Origin: Mucilaginibacter sp. KACC 22063
GTDB taxonomy: Bacteria > Bacteroidota > Bacteroidia > Sphingobacteriales > Sphingobacteriaceae
DNA length: 64,000 bases
Assembly: GCF_028736115.1 (NCBI RefSeq)
Contig: NZ_CP117877.1
Location: 310,001 to 374,000 of the forward strand
Direction of reading: 5' to 3'
This document shows, piece after piece, positions 44,250 to 52,916 of the stretch. The notes beneath the pieces were generated by a model that was not told the DNA's origin, did not search any database, and saw nothing but the letters and a program-made list of their open reading frames with translations. Position numbers and translations under genes: made by a program. The stretch's first letter is position 1. Every line of letters begins with the position of its first letter.

Positions 44250-45140
44250 ATGCGAACAGTACTGATGCTTACTGATTTTTCAGAAAATGCGAACCATGCT
44301 GCTAAAGCCGCCTCTGTGATCGTTCCTAAATTAAAAGCAGACATTTTGCTCTATCATACCTATTATAATCACCCTATAGTTACCAGTTTTGCAGGCGGTC
44401 CCTGGGTGGTGGAAGATTTTAATTTGCGTGAGCAGGAAGCTACCGCAAGGCTCGACCATTTAGCAATTCAATTAAAATATATCCTAAACGGAATCCCTAA
44501 TATTGGGTTTGAGCCCAAAATTCTTTATCAATGCGGTGCGGGTTCGTTAGGGAAAAATATTGTGGCAATCATTCAGGAAAACCACGTCGGCCTCGTGGTG
44601 ATCGGCAGCGGTAGTAGTACCTCCATAAATCAGCTGATCTTCGGCAGCAATACGAAGTCGGTCATTGGGCAGGTTGGCTGCCCTGTACTGATCATTCCGC
44701 CAGGCGCTGATATAGGTACACTTAAAAAGATGACCTACGCTACCGGTTTTGAACTGGCCGACATCAATGCAATCAATTACCTGATCGGTTTCTGTAAAAA
44801 AACAGGGCTTCTGTTAGAGATTGTTCATGTATCCGAACCTGACGAAAGGGACGACCCGGTAAAAGAGGCAGCCATCCTCAATTATGTTCATGCCGTTGAA
44901 ACAACGAGGGTTACGTTTTTTGATGTGAAGGGCAAGGGCGTGATCGGACGTCTACAACGCCGATGCAAAGATGACGGTCCAGCGATGCTGGCCATCACCC
45001 ACCGCTCTGCCGGGCTGCTTTCCGGCCTGTTCAATAGGTCTGTTACTGAAGCCGCCTTGGATCATCCAACTATGCCGCTGCTCGTTATTCCGTCTGACAT
45101 GATCAATACTGACGGCGAATCAGCGGGAAACACCGTTTAA
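44250..45140 (+). CDS. Universal stress protein, tandem UspA domains
   Basis: A 296-residue protein. ATG 44250 (MRTVLMLTDFSENANHAAKA) is the family start; the frame reaches further up only through a TTG. The first domain ends VGLVVIGSGSSTSINQLIFG with the ATP-binding G-x2-G-like loop and CPVLIIPP; the second (residues about 155-296) ends PAMLAITHRSAGLLSGLFNR and MPLLVIPS. The P-type ATPase gene begins 9 bases after its stop, so the two are one operon, preceded by the Crp/Fnr-like palindrome. Role: stress or low-energy response. Confidence 0.9.
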   Translation: MRTVLMLTDFSENANHAAKAASVIVPKLKADILLYHTYYNHPIVTSFAGGPWVVEDFNLREQEATARLDHLAIQLKYILNGIPNIGFEPKILYQCGAGSLGKNIVAIIQENHVGLVVIGSGSSTSINQLIFGSNTKSVIGQVGCPVLIIPPGADIGTLKKMTYATGFELADINAINYLIGFCKKTGLLLEIVHVSEPDERDDPVKEAAILNYVHAVETTRVTFFDVKGKGVIGRLQRRCKDDGPAMLAITHRSAGLLSGLFNRSVTEAALDHPTMPLLVIPSDMINTDGESAGNTV

Positions 45141-45149
45141 GATAAATTT

Positions 45150-47675
45150 ATGGCAGCGAATAATTTTGGTATACAGGGCTTAAGTGACCCCGAAGTGATT
45201 AGATCAAGATCGGCTTATGGAAAGAACGATATTTCTTTTAAAAAAACGAATGGTTTTATCGGTGCCCTGAGTGGAATTGCCAAAGAGCCCATGGTGTTGC
45301 TGTTACTGGTTACGGCTTGTGTTTATTTTATCAGCGGTAAAACAGGTGACGGTGCTTTCCTGGCCTCGGCAATTATACTGGTTGCCGGCATTTCTTTGTT
45401 CCAGGACTCCAGAAGCCGCAATGCGCTTGAAAAATTAAAAGATTTCTCACAACCTCAATGCAAAGTGATCCGCAACGGCGCCGTCACAACGGTAAAAAGT
45501 GAAGAATTGGTCGTTGGCGACAGTCTGATGGTTGAAGAGGGCAATTTAATCATGGCGGATGGCGTGATCGCACATGCCAATGATTTCTCCGTCAATGAAA
45601 GCGTGCTTACCGGCGAATCCCTTGCGGTATATAAAGATAGCGCAGCGGCAGACCATTTTATTTTTCACGGCACAACCGTCGCCAGCGGCCTGGCTATCGC
45701 TACCATAACCGCTATCGGCAACCAAACGCGTTTGGGCAAAATTGGTAAAAGCCTGGAAGACATACCAGACGAAAAAACACCACTGGAACTGCAGATTAGC
45801 AATTTTGTGAAAAAAATGGTGATCGCTGGACTGATCGTATTTGCGGGCGTCTGGAGCATCAACTATTTCCGTTCGCCAAACTTGTTGGATAGCCTGATCA
45901 AAGCGCTGACACTCGCGATGAGCATCCTGCCCGAAGAGATCCCGGTAGCATTTACCACCTTTATGGCGCTGGGTGCCTGGCGGATGATGAAAATGGGCAT
46001 CGTGGTTAAACAAATGAAAACAGTAGAGACTCTGGGCAGTGCATCCGTCATCTGTACGGATAAGACTGGCACGCTCACGGAAAACAAAATGAGCCTGGCT
46101 AAAGTGTATACACTGCAAGCAGATCGTTTGACCGATGCCAGTGAAAAGTTGCCTGGCGGACCGGAACTGAACCTGGTCAGGCTGGCCATGTGGGCAAGCG
46201 AACCGATACCATTCGACCCGATGGAAATCGCATTGCATGAAGCTTATGCGGGTTCGTGTCTCCGGGATGAGCGACCAGATTACCAGATGGTCCATGAATA
46301 TCCCCTGGGCGGCCAGCCACCCATGATGACACATTTATTTGAGAATAAAAACGGCGAACGCATCATCGCGGCTAAGGGCGCACCAGAAGCGTTGCTGGCG
46401 GTCTGCGATTTAACAGAAGCCCAAAAAGCACAAATCGGGGTGGCAATCACCGCCCTGGCGGATAAAGGCTACCGGGTACTGGCCGTTGGCGAGGCAACGT
46501 TCGGCGGTAGTAATTTCCCGGCCAGGCAGCAGGACTTTCGTTTTGCGTTCCAGGGCTTGGTAGGCTTTTATGATCCGCCTAAAAAAAACATCCAGTCGGT
46601 ACTGCAAGGTTTCTACCTTGCCGGGATCAAAGTGAAGATCATCACAGGCGATAATGCGGCAACTACCGGCGCTATCGCCCGTCAGATCGCGTTTCAGGGG
46701 GATAGCCGATCACTTAGCGGGGAGGTGCTGATGCAGCTGTCTGATCAGGAACTTCAGGACGATGTGGAAGCGGTGACTATTTTTACCCGGATGTTTCCGG
46801 ATGCCAAGCTAAGGATCATCAACGCGCTGAAAGACAGGAATGAGATTGTGGCCATGACCGGCGATGGTGTTAACGACGGGCCTGCCTTAAAAGCGGCACA
46901 CATTGGTATTGCGATGGGTAAAAAGGGCACGGAGATCGCTAAAGATGCAGCCTCACTGATTTTATTGGAAGATGACCTGTCTAAGATGGTTGAGGCCATT
47001 GCCATGGGCAGGCGTATTTATGCCAACCTGAAAAAGGCGATACAATACATTATTTCCATTCACATCCCTATCATATTGACCGTTTTCATACCGTTGGCAC
47101 TTGGCTGGATATATCCTAATATATTTTCGCCGGTACATATTATTTTCCTGGAGCTGATCATGGGGCCTACCTGCTCCATCATCTATGAGAACGAGCCGAT
47201 GGAAAAAAATACCATGCTGCAAAAGCCCCGGCCGTTCAGCAGCACCTTTTTTAACTGGAAAGAATTAGCGACAAGTGTAGTACAGGGGCTGGTGATCACA
47301 GCAGCAACGCTGCTCATCTACCGGTACGCCGTTAGTAACGGCTTCAACGAAGCGGTTACCCGCACCATGGTATTTATCTGCCTGATTACCGCAAATATCT
47401 GGCTTACCTTGGTGAACCGATCATTTTATTATTCGTTGTTCACCACCATCAGCTATAAAAACAACCTCGTGTTGTACATCATCGGGGCAACCATTATACT
47501 TGCTGTGGCACTGATCTACATTAACCCTTTAGCCAGTTTTTTTAGTTTCGCGCCATTGTCAGCCGACAGACTGGGGCTTAGTGCAATCACCGGATTTATT
47601 GCCGCAGTATGGTTTGAGCTGATCAAATGGAGGAAGCGCGTTATTAAAACCTCAGCTTCCCCTGTCAAACGCTAA
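45150..47675 (+). CDS. P2-type cation-transporting ATPase
   Basis: An 841-residue P-type ATPase. N-terminal cation-ATPase domain (GLSDPEVIRSRSAYGKNDIS), actuator loop VNESVLTGES (TGE), helix 4 motif SILPEEIPVAF, phosphorylation site ICTDKTGTLTEN with Asp304, hinge TGDGVNDGPAL and six C-terminal helices. PEEIP in helix 4, in place of PEGLP, together with the rather short nucleotide-binding domain, marks a bacterial P2-like branch whose ion (Ca2+, H+ or other) is not settled. It is co-transcribed with a universal stress gene, and in other bacteria members of this branch are found in hypoxia-induced gene sets. Confidence 0.9.
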   Translation: MAANNFGIQGLSDPEVIRSRSAYGKNDISFKKTNGFIGALSGIAKEPMVLLLLVTACVYFISGKTGDGAFLASAIILVAGISLFQDSRSRNALEKLKDFSQPQCKVIRNGAVTTVKSEELVVGDSLMVEEGNLIMADGVIAHANDFSVNESVLTGESLAVYKDSAAADHFIFHGTTVASGLAIATITAIGNQTRLGKIGKSLEDIPDEKTPLELQISNFVKKMVIAGLIVFAGVWSINYFRSPNLLDSLIKALTLAMSILPEEIPVAFTTFMALGAWRMMKMGIVVKQMKTVETLGSASVICTDKTGTLTENKMSLAKVYTLQADRLTDASEKLPGGPELNLVRLAMWASEPIPFDPMEIALHEAYAGSCLRDERPDYQMVHEYPLGGQPPMMTHLFENKNGERIIAAKGAPEALLAVCDLTEAQKAQIGVAITALADKGYRVLAVGEATFGGSNFPARQQDFRFAFQGLVGFYDPPKKNIQSVLQGFYLAGIKVKIITGDNAATTGAIARQIAFQGDSRSLSGEVLMQLSDQELQDDVEAVTIFTRMFPDAKLRIINALKDRNEIVAMTGDGVNDGPALKAAHIGIAMGKKGTEIAKDAASLILLEDDLSKMVEAIAMGRRIYANLKKAIQYIISIHIPIILTVFIPLALGWIYPNIFSPVHIIFLELIMGPTCSIIYENEPMEKNTMLQKPRPFSSTFFNWKELATSVVQGLVITAATLLIYRYAVSNGFNEAVTRTMVFICLITANIWLTLVNRSFYYSLFTTISYKNNLVLYIIGATIILAVALIYINPLASFFSFAPLSADRLGLSAITGFIAAVWFELIKWRKRVIKTSASPVKR

Positions 47676-47691
47676 CAGATCACTTCTGCCG

Positions 47692-47705
47692 GTGAGCGCC
47701 GTCAT
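47692..47705. promoter_or_regulatory. Candidate Crp/Fnr-like dyad upstream of phosphoketolase
   Basis: GTGA-GCGCCG-TCAT: the same TGA-N6-TCA layout as the palindrome at 43992, with one mismatch in the outer pair. It lies 120 bases before the phosphoketolase ATG, in the 149-base gap after the P-type ATPase. Confidence 0.4.
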
Positions 47706-47824
47706 ATTTTTATCGCCAATAACCCGATAATTTCGATGTATAACATTAACTGACGATGCCTTCATACTGGCGATTAACTGCGGTTCCAGGCACGCTTAGC
47801 ATTTAATTAATAATCATTAGCAGC

Positions 47825-50188
47825 ATGAATACGTTAAATGAAAGAGAGGTTCAAAAGATACATGCTTATTGGCAGGCCGCTAATTACCTGTCTGCGGGCC
47901 AGATCTATCTGCAGGCCAATCCTCTTCTAAAGGAACCGCTTAAAGCAGAAGATATTAAGCCACGCCTTTTAGGCCATTGGGGAACGTCTCCGGGTTTAAA
48001 TATGATCTACGTGCACCTAAACCGGCTCATCAAAAATACCGATGCCGATATTATTTACATCTGTGGCCCGGGGCATGGTGCGCCGGCTATTATCGCGCAC
48101 ACTTACCTGGAAGGCACTTACTCCGAGTTATATCCCGAAGTAACGCCGGATGAAAAAGGGATGAACCATTTTTTCCGACAGTTCTCCACACCGGGAGGTA
48201 TCCCAAGCCATGTCGGTGCGCACACACCCGGCTCCATCCACGAAGGTGGCGAGCTCGGTTATTCACTGGCACATGCCTTTGGGGCGGTATTTGACAATCC
48301 CGGCCTGATCGCTGCCTGTGTAGTTGGTGATGGCGAGGCCGAAACCTGCCCGCTGGAGGGAAGCTGGAAATCAATCAACTTTTTAAACCCGGTGCGTGAC
48401 GGAGCAGTATTGCCTATCCTTCACTTAAACGGCTACAAGATATCCGGCCCGACAGTGCTGGCCAGGTTTAGTGATGAGGAACTAACCCAGCTATTTTGCG
48501 GCTATGGCTACGATGTTTTATTCGTAACCGGAGATGATCCGATAGCTGTTCACCATCAATTAGCGGGCACGCTCGATGAAGCCTATCGCAGGATACGGTC
48601 AATTCAAGACCGTGCCCGCGTTAAAGACGCTGCGGATCACGTGCAATGGCCGATGATCATTTTACGCACGCCCAAGGGCTGGACAGGGCCAAAGGAATGG
48701 GACGGCCTGCCCATTGAAGGCACGTTCCGGTCGCACCAGGTACCCTTAACAGGGGTAAGGGAGGATGCGGACAAGCTGGCGTACATAGAAAACTGGATGA
48801 GAAGTTACCAGCCAGAACGGCTTTTCGACGAAAGTGGCAGGTTGTTGCCGGAACTGGCTGAAATAGCGCCCACTGGTCAGAAGCGTATGAGTGCGCAGCC
48901 CTTTGCTAATGCCGGTCTATTGCTGAAAGAACTGCAATTACCTCAACCGGAAAGTTACGCGCTTAAGGTATCTGCACCCGGCGTGGCGGAAGCGGAAAGT
49001 ACCCGTAACCTTGGTAAATATATCCGGGATGTTTTCTCGCTAAATGCGGACACGCAGAACTTCAGGCTTTTCTGTCCGGATGAAACCAGTTCCAACCGTT
49101 TGGAAGCCGTTTTTGAAGTGACGGAACGCTGCTTCATGGAAAAAACATTACCTACCGATGTCAGCCTGAATGCTAACGGACGCGTGATGGAAGTTTTAAG
49201 CGAACACTTGTGTGAAGGCTGGCTGGAGGGCTATTTGTTGACGGGCAGGCATGGCTTATTCCCATGTTACGAGGCCTTTGTGACCATTGTAGATTCGATG
49301 ATGAGCCAGCATGCCAAATGGCTGAAAACAGCAGCTGAATTACCTTGGCGCAAACCGGTGGCTTCGTTGAATTACTTATTGACCTCCCACGTCTGGCGTC
49401 AGGATAATAACGGCTACAGCCACCAGGGGCCAGGTTTCATTGATGCCGTGGTGAATAAAAAAAGTGCGGTAGCACGTATCTACCTGCCGCCGGATGCCAA
49501 TACGCTGCTTTGCGTAATGGATCACTGCCTGCGCAGCCGTGATTATATTAATGTGATCGTAGCCGGCAAACAGCCGGAACTGCAATGGCTGAATATCGAT
49601 GATGCGGTAAAGCATGTTGCCCAGGGCGCTTCGGCCTGGGAATGGGCAGGAAACTCGGCGGATGATGCGCCGGATATCGTACTGGCATGCGCCGGTGATG
49701 TACCGACGCTGGAAACGGTGGCGGCAGCCTGGCTGCTGAGGCACCATTTGCCCGAACTGAAAGTGCGTGTTGTCAATGTCATCGATCTCATGTCGCTGTC
49801 ACCGCAGGCGTATCACCCTCATGGTATGAGCAATGAATTATTTACCAGCCTGTTCACCGATACCGCGCATGTGATCTTCGCTTTTCATGGCTATGTCCGC
49901 ATTATTCACGACCTGGTACACGGGCGACCCGACCCTGCGCGTTTTCACGTACGTGGTTACATGGAAGAGGGGACAACCACCACACCTTTCGATATGGTGG
50001 TGCTTAACGAAATGAGCCGCTATCACCTGGCAATGGAAGCGGTAAAGCGTATAGGGATCGTTCAGACCCGGGCCGACAACTTCCTGACCTATTGCCAATC
50101 CATGCTGCAGCGACACCATCAATATATCTGGCAGCATTTGGACGACATGCCCGAGGTGAAGGACTGGAAATGGACACCTGCATCTTAA
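47825..50188 (+). CDS. Xylulose-5-phosphate/fructose-6-phosphate phosphoketolase
   Basis: A 787-residue ThDP enzyme that cleaves xylulose 5-phosphate or fructose 6-phosphate with phosphate to acetyl phosphate and a shorter sugar phosphate. Family landmarks: [74 protein letters not shown] (ThDP/Mg2+ site), [14 protein letters not shown] and [15 protein letters not shown]. The length is normal. In Bacteroidota it gives a short route to acetyl phosphate and so to ATP when respiration is limited. It is followed in the same direction by a 54-residue protein and a glucan-phosphorylase homologue, which would supply hexose phosphate. Confidence 0.97.
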   Translation: MNTLNEREVQKIHAYWQAANYLSAGQIYLQANPLLKEPLKAEDIKPRLLGHWGTSPGLNMIYVHLNRLIKNTDADIIYICGPGHGAPAIIAHTYLEGTYSELYPEVTPDEKGMNHFFRQFSTPGGIPSHVGAHTPGSIHEGGELGYSLAHAFGAVFDNPGLIAACVVGDGEAETCPLEGSWKSINFLNPVRDGAVLPILHLNGYKISGPTVLARFSDEELTQLFCGYGYDVLFVTGDDPIAVHHQLAGTLDEAYRRIRSIQDRARVKDAADHVQWPMIILRTPKGWTGPKEWDGLPIEGTFRSHQVPLTGVREDADKLAYIENWMRSYQPERLFDESGRLLPELAEIAPTGQKRMSAQPFANAGLLLKELQLPQPESYALKVSAPGVAEAESTRNLGKYIRDVFSLNADTQNFRLFCPDETSSNRLEAVFEVTERCFMEKTLPTDVSLNANGRVMEVLSEHLCEGWLEGYLLTGRHGLFPCYEAFVTIVDSMMSQHAKWLKTAAELPWRKPVASLNYLLTSHVWRQDNNGYSHQGPGFIDAVVNKKSAVARIYLPPDANTLLCVMDHCLRSRDYINVIVAGKQPELQWLNIDDAVKHVAQGASAWEWAGNSADDAPDIVLACAGDVPTLETVAAAWLLRHHLPELKVRVVNVIDLMSLSPQAYHPHGMSNELFTSLFTDTAHVIFAFHGYVRIIHDLVHGRPDPARFHVRGYMEEGTTTTPFDMVVLNEMSRYHLAMEAVKRIGIVQTRADNFLTYCQSMLQRHHQYIWQHLDDMPEVKDWKWTPAS

Positions 50189-50199
50189 TATATCAGATC

Positions 50200-50364
50200 A
50201 TGAAGATCAATAAAGGCTGGCATGCGGCGAACGTCATGCCGAAAAATGCAACCCAGGACCAGCGGATCATCTGGCATGTGGCGCATCAGCAAAATTGTGG
50301 CTGCAGGCCGATACCGGAAAAATTAAAAGCTATGATTACCAGGCAGCCTAAAAAAGACGACTGA
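50200..50364 (+). CDS. Small 54-residue protein between phosphoketolase and glucan phosphorylase
   Basis: From ATG 50200: MKINKGWHAANVMPKNATQD, QRIIWHVAHQQNCGCRPIPE and a basic tail. The His- and Cys-containing core (WHVAHQQNCGC) could bind a metal. I recall similar short proteins (pattern KxWHxxxxMPKNAT and CGCRxIP) in other stress islands of bacteria, but name no family. It begins 11 bases after the phosphoketolase stop, and its stop is one base before the next ATG, so it is surely part of the operon and likely real in spite of its size. Confidence 0.72.
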   Translation: MKINKGWHAANVMPKNATQDQRIIWHVAHQQNCGCRPIPEKLKAMITRQPKKDD

Positions 50365-50365
50365 T

Positions 50366-52033
50366 ATGGACAAAACGGAATTACTCGGCTATACACCCGC
50401 AGCACCTTACCGTACAGCGGTTGCTTATTTTGCCATGGAGTATGCTATCGACCAGTCGCTTAAGACCTATGCCGGCGGCCTGGGCTTTTTGGCGGGTTCG
50501 CACCTGCGCAGTGCCTATCATCTGCAACAAGATTTCATCGCTGTCGGGCTGCTTTGGAAATATGGCTACTATGATCAGGTTCGCGATACGACCAACCACA
50601 TGACGGGCGTTTTTATAGAAAAACATTATTCTTTTCTGAAGGACACCGGTATTATGTTTACCGTTACCGTTCACCAGGCGCCCGTGCATGTTAAGGCTTA
50701 CCTGCTCCCGGCGGAGACTTTCAAAAGTGCGCCATTGTTTTTGCTGAGTACGGACATCCCTGAAAACGACGAGCTGTCCAGATCGATCACTTATAAACTG
50801 TACGATGCCAATGAGGAGACGCGTATTGCACAAAATATTGTTTTAGGTATCGGTGGAGCTATGTTGCTGGATATCCTGGGGCTGACCCCGGATGTCTATC
50901 ACATGAATGAAGGCCATGCCGTCGCGCTGAACTTTTACTTGTACGATAAGTTCAGGAACCTCGCAGATGTAAAAAAGAGGGTTGTTTTTACAACGCATAC
51001 GCCAGAGATGGCCGGAAATGAAGCACACAGTTTTGCATTGCTGGATACGATGTCTTTTTTCTACCGGTTGAACCAGGCGCAGGTGCGCGGCCTGCTTCAG
51101 ATCAGCGGAGATCAATTCAACTACACACTCTCCGCCCTGAAATTCGCGCGTAAAGCCAATGGTGTATCTCAAATGCATACGCAGGTGGCTAGCCGTATGT
51201 GGGATGGTAACACCGGCATCTGCCCCATCATCGCGATCACGAATGCGCAAAACCAGGACTATTGGGCGGATGCTGCCTTAGGCGGAGCTATTCAGCGCAA
51301 TGACGTCAGGGAATTCAGTAAGCGCAAAAAAGAACTCAAGCGCGAATTATTCCAGATCGTAGCGGATCAATGCGGCAAATTATTTCAGGAAGATGTGCTG
51401 ACCATTGTTTGGGCGCGTCGTTTCGCAGGCTATAAACGGCCCGAATTGCTGATGTTGGACTGGGACCGTTTCGTTCAGTTGGTTTCCCAGATAAGGTACC
51501 CGGTCCAGGTGATCTGGGCGGGAAAGCCTTATCCTGGCGACGAAGGCGGCATAGCACAGTTTAACCGGCTTATCGACCGCACAGGCGCTTTTGTGAACTG
51601 TGCGGTGCTGACAGGCTATGAACTGCAGCTATCAGGCGTTTTGAAGCGCGGTGCCGACGTGTGGCTGAATACACCGCGCTTATATCATGAGGCTTCGGGA
51701 ACCAGCGGCATGACCGCAGCTATGAACGGAACGATCAACCTGACCATCCCGGATGGTTGGGTTCCGGAGTTTGCCCGTGACCAGGTCAATTGTTTTTGCA
51801 TCCCCACCGCCCCGCCGGAACTGACGGAAACGGAAAAGGACCAATGGGAGAATAGGGCCTTGTCCGAAGTGCTGGTGCAACGGGTGCTGCCCCTGTATTA
51901 TGACCGCCCGGAAGATTGGTTTCAGATGGCCCGCACTGCTTTCGACCATATCAATCCGGCTTTTGAAAGTGATCGTTTGGCCAGGCAGTATTACCAGGAA
52001 CTTTACGGTGAGCAGCCGCATGGGACAGGATGA
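50366..52033 (+). CDS. Alpha-glucan phosphorylase family protein (GT35) lacking the PLP lysine
   Basis: A 555-residue member of the short alpha-glucan phosphorylase group (classic ones have about 800 or more). Conserved parts: VAYFAMEYAIDQSLKTYAGG and LGFLAGSHLRSA (N-terminal), VYHMNEGHAVALNFYL, VVFTTHTPEMAGNEAH, VWARRFAGYKRPELLM, QVIWAGKPYPGDEGG and LYHEASGTSGMTAAMNG. In active phosphorylases the last motif reads EASGTxxMK and its Lys binds pyridoxal phosphate; here that position is Thr450 (codon ACC at 51713). The enzyme may lack PLP chemistry, be regulatory, or act as another glycosyltransferase. It would otherwise turn glycogen into glucose 1-phosphate for phosphoketolase. Confidence 0.85.
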   Translation: MDKTELLGYTPAAPYRTAVAYFAMEYAIDQSLKTYAGGLGFLAGSHLRSAYHLQQDFIAVGLLWKYGYYDQVRDTTNHMTGVFIEKHYSFLKDTGIMFTVTVHQAPVHVKAYLLPAETFKSAPLFLLSTDIPENDELSRSITYKLYDANEETRIAQNIVLGIGGAMLLDILGLTPDVYHMNEGHAVALNFYLYDKFRNLADVKKRVVFTTHTPEMAGNEAHSFALLDTMSFFYRLNQAQVRGLLQISGDQFNYTLSALKFARKANGVSQMHTQVASRMWDGNTGICPIIAITNAQNQDYWADAALGGAIQRNDVREFSKRKKELKRELFQIVADQCGKLFQEDVLTIVWARRFAGYKRPELLMLDWDRFVQLVSQIRYPVQVIWAGKPYPGDEGGIAQFNRLIDRTGAFVNCAVLTGYELQLSGVLKRGADVWLNTPRLYHEASGTSGMTAAMNGTINLTIPDGWVPEFARDQVNCFCIPTAPPELTETEKDQWENRALSEVLVQRVLPLYYDRPEDWFQMARTAFDHINPAFESDRLARQYYQELYGEQPHGTG

Positions 52034-52079
52034 CGAGGGCATGTTTTGCCGGCACAGATTGCCAATTTGAACTTAAACA

Positions 52080-52907
52080 ATGCAAGCAAGTATGAAAAAG
52101 ATCCTCCTCATCAATGATGGTTCAACAGCCGTAGGTTTGGCTGCAAAACTGGCGCTGCAGGTGGTGAAAGCCATGCAGGCGGAGATCCTGATAGTTCAAA
52201 CTTATGGCCAGGCCAAGGCACACCCCGCCAGGGTACTGGCCGGCGCCAGCGGTTTGGTCGAGGAAGGTTTGCAACCTGAAACTGACCGGCTTTCCCGGTT
52301 ATTGCAGCAGCTGAATGATGGTTTCCAGCCGGTTATTTCCCTTGAGGAGTTCCCGGTAACTGATGCAAGTACCATGGCTGACATGGCCTTGCGTACCGAT
52401 TGCTGGATGATTATCAGGGGTTGCGGCAAGATGCCGCCCGGCTATTCCCCACTTGATTTTCAAAGCCTGCTTAACCGGCTGCGTTGCCCGCTGTTAATGG
52501 TGCCGGAAAACTGGTCTGGTGATTGGGTTCGCCGTATCACCTATATGGCAGATCTCCGGTATTGCCGTCAGAACATTATGCGCTATCTGTCCGAATGGGC
52601 GATCGCTACGCAGGCGGGGCTTTCCCTTGCTCATTTCAGCAAAAAAGGACTGGTTCCAATAGTTGAAAGTTACGGATTACGGCTATTTGCAGACATTAGG
52701 CGCCAGTTACCTGGCAGTGCGCTAACCTTTAATAATATTCAGGAGCCCGACATCCACCGGGCGCTGGATGTGCTGATCAACGGCCTCCATAATGACCTGC
52801 TTGTTCTGATCAATCACAGGGTTCACTTTAAAGAAATCATCGGCGAGCGCCTGACCAGTCAGTTACCGGCAGGTATCAGTATACCCATACTGTTATTTCC
52901 TCTATAA
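52080..52907 (+). CDS. Universal stress protein, tandem UspA-like domains
   Basis: A 275-residue protein whose first domain starts KKILLINDGSTAVGLAAKLA and runs to CPLLMVPENW; the second (about 150-275) is more diverged and ends NDLLVLINHRVHFKEIIGER, then ISIPILLFPL. The ATP-binding glycine loop of UspA is not evident in either, so it may be of the non-nucleotide-binding type. ATG 52080 is used; ATG 52092 (MKKILLIND) is equally likely. The MgtA gene starts 9 bases after its stop, the same arrangement (Usp, then P-type ATPase) as at 44250-47675. Confidence 0.82.
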   Translation: MQASMKKILLINDGSTAVGLAAKLALQVVKAMQAEILIVQTYGQAKAHPARVLAGASGLVEEGLQPETDRLSRLLQQLNDGFQPVISLEEFPVTDASTMADMALRTDCWMIIRGCGKMPPGYSPLDFQSLLNRLRCPLLMVPENWSGDWVRRITYMADLRYCRQNIMRYLSEWAIATQAGLSLAHFSKKGLVPIVESYGLRLFADIRRQLPGSALTFNNIQEPDIHRALDVLINGLHNDLLVLINHRVHFKEIIGERLTSQLPAGISIPILLFPL

Positions 52908-52916
52908 CGACATGTC

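Noticed and set aside
45546..46334. A 262-codon open frame on the minus strand inside the P-type ATPase gene
   Set aside because: It lies wholly opposite a clear ATPase gene, is rich in His, Cys and Arg as antisense frames of coding DNA are, and has no family motif.
45150..47675. Naming the first P-type ATPase a calcium pump
   Set aside because: The helix 4 motif is PEEIP, not PEGLP, and the nucleotide domain is short; ion specificity cannot be settled by eye.
51336..52042. Minus-strand frames inside the glucan phosphorylase gene
   Set aside because: They are shadows of the phosphorylase frame.
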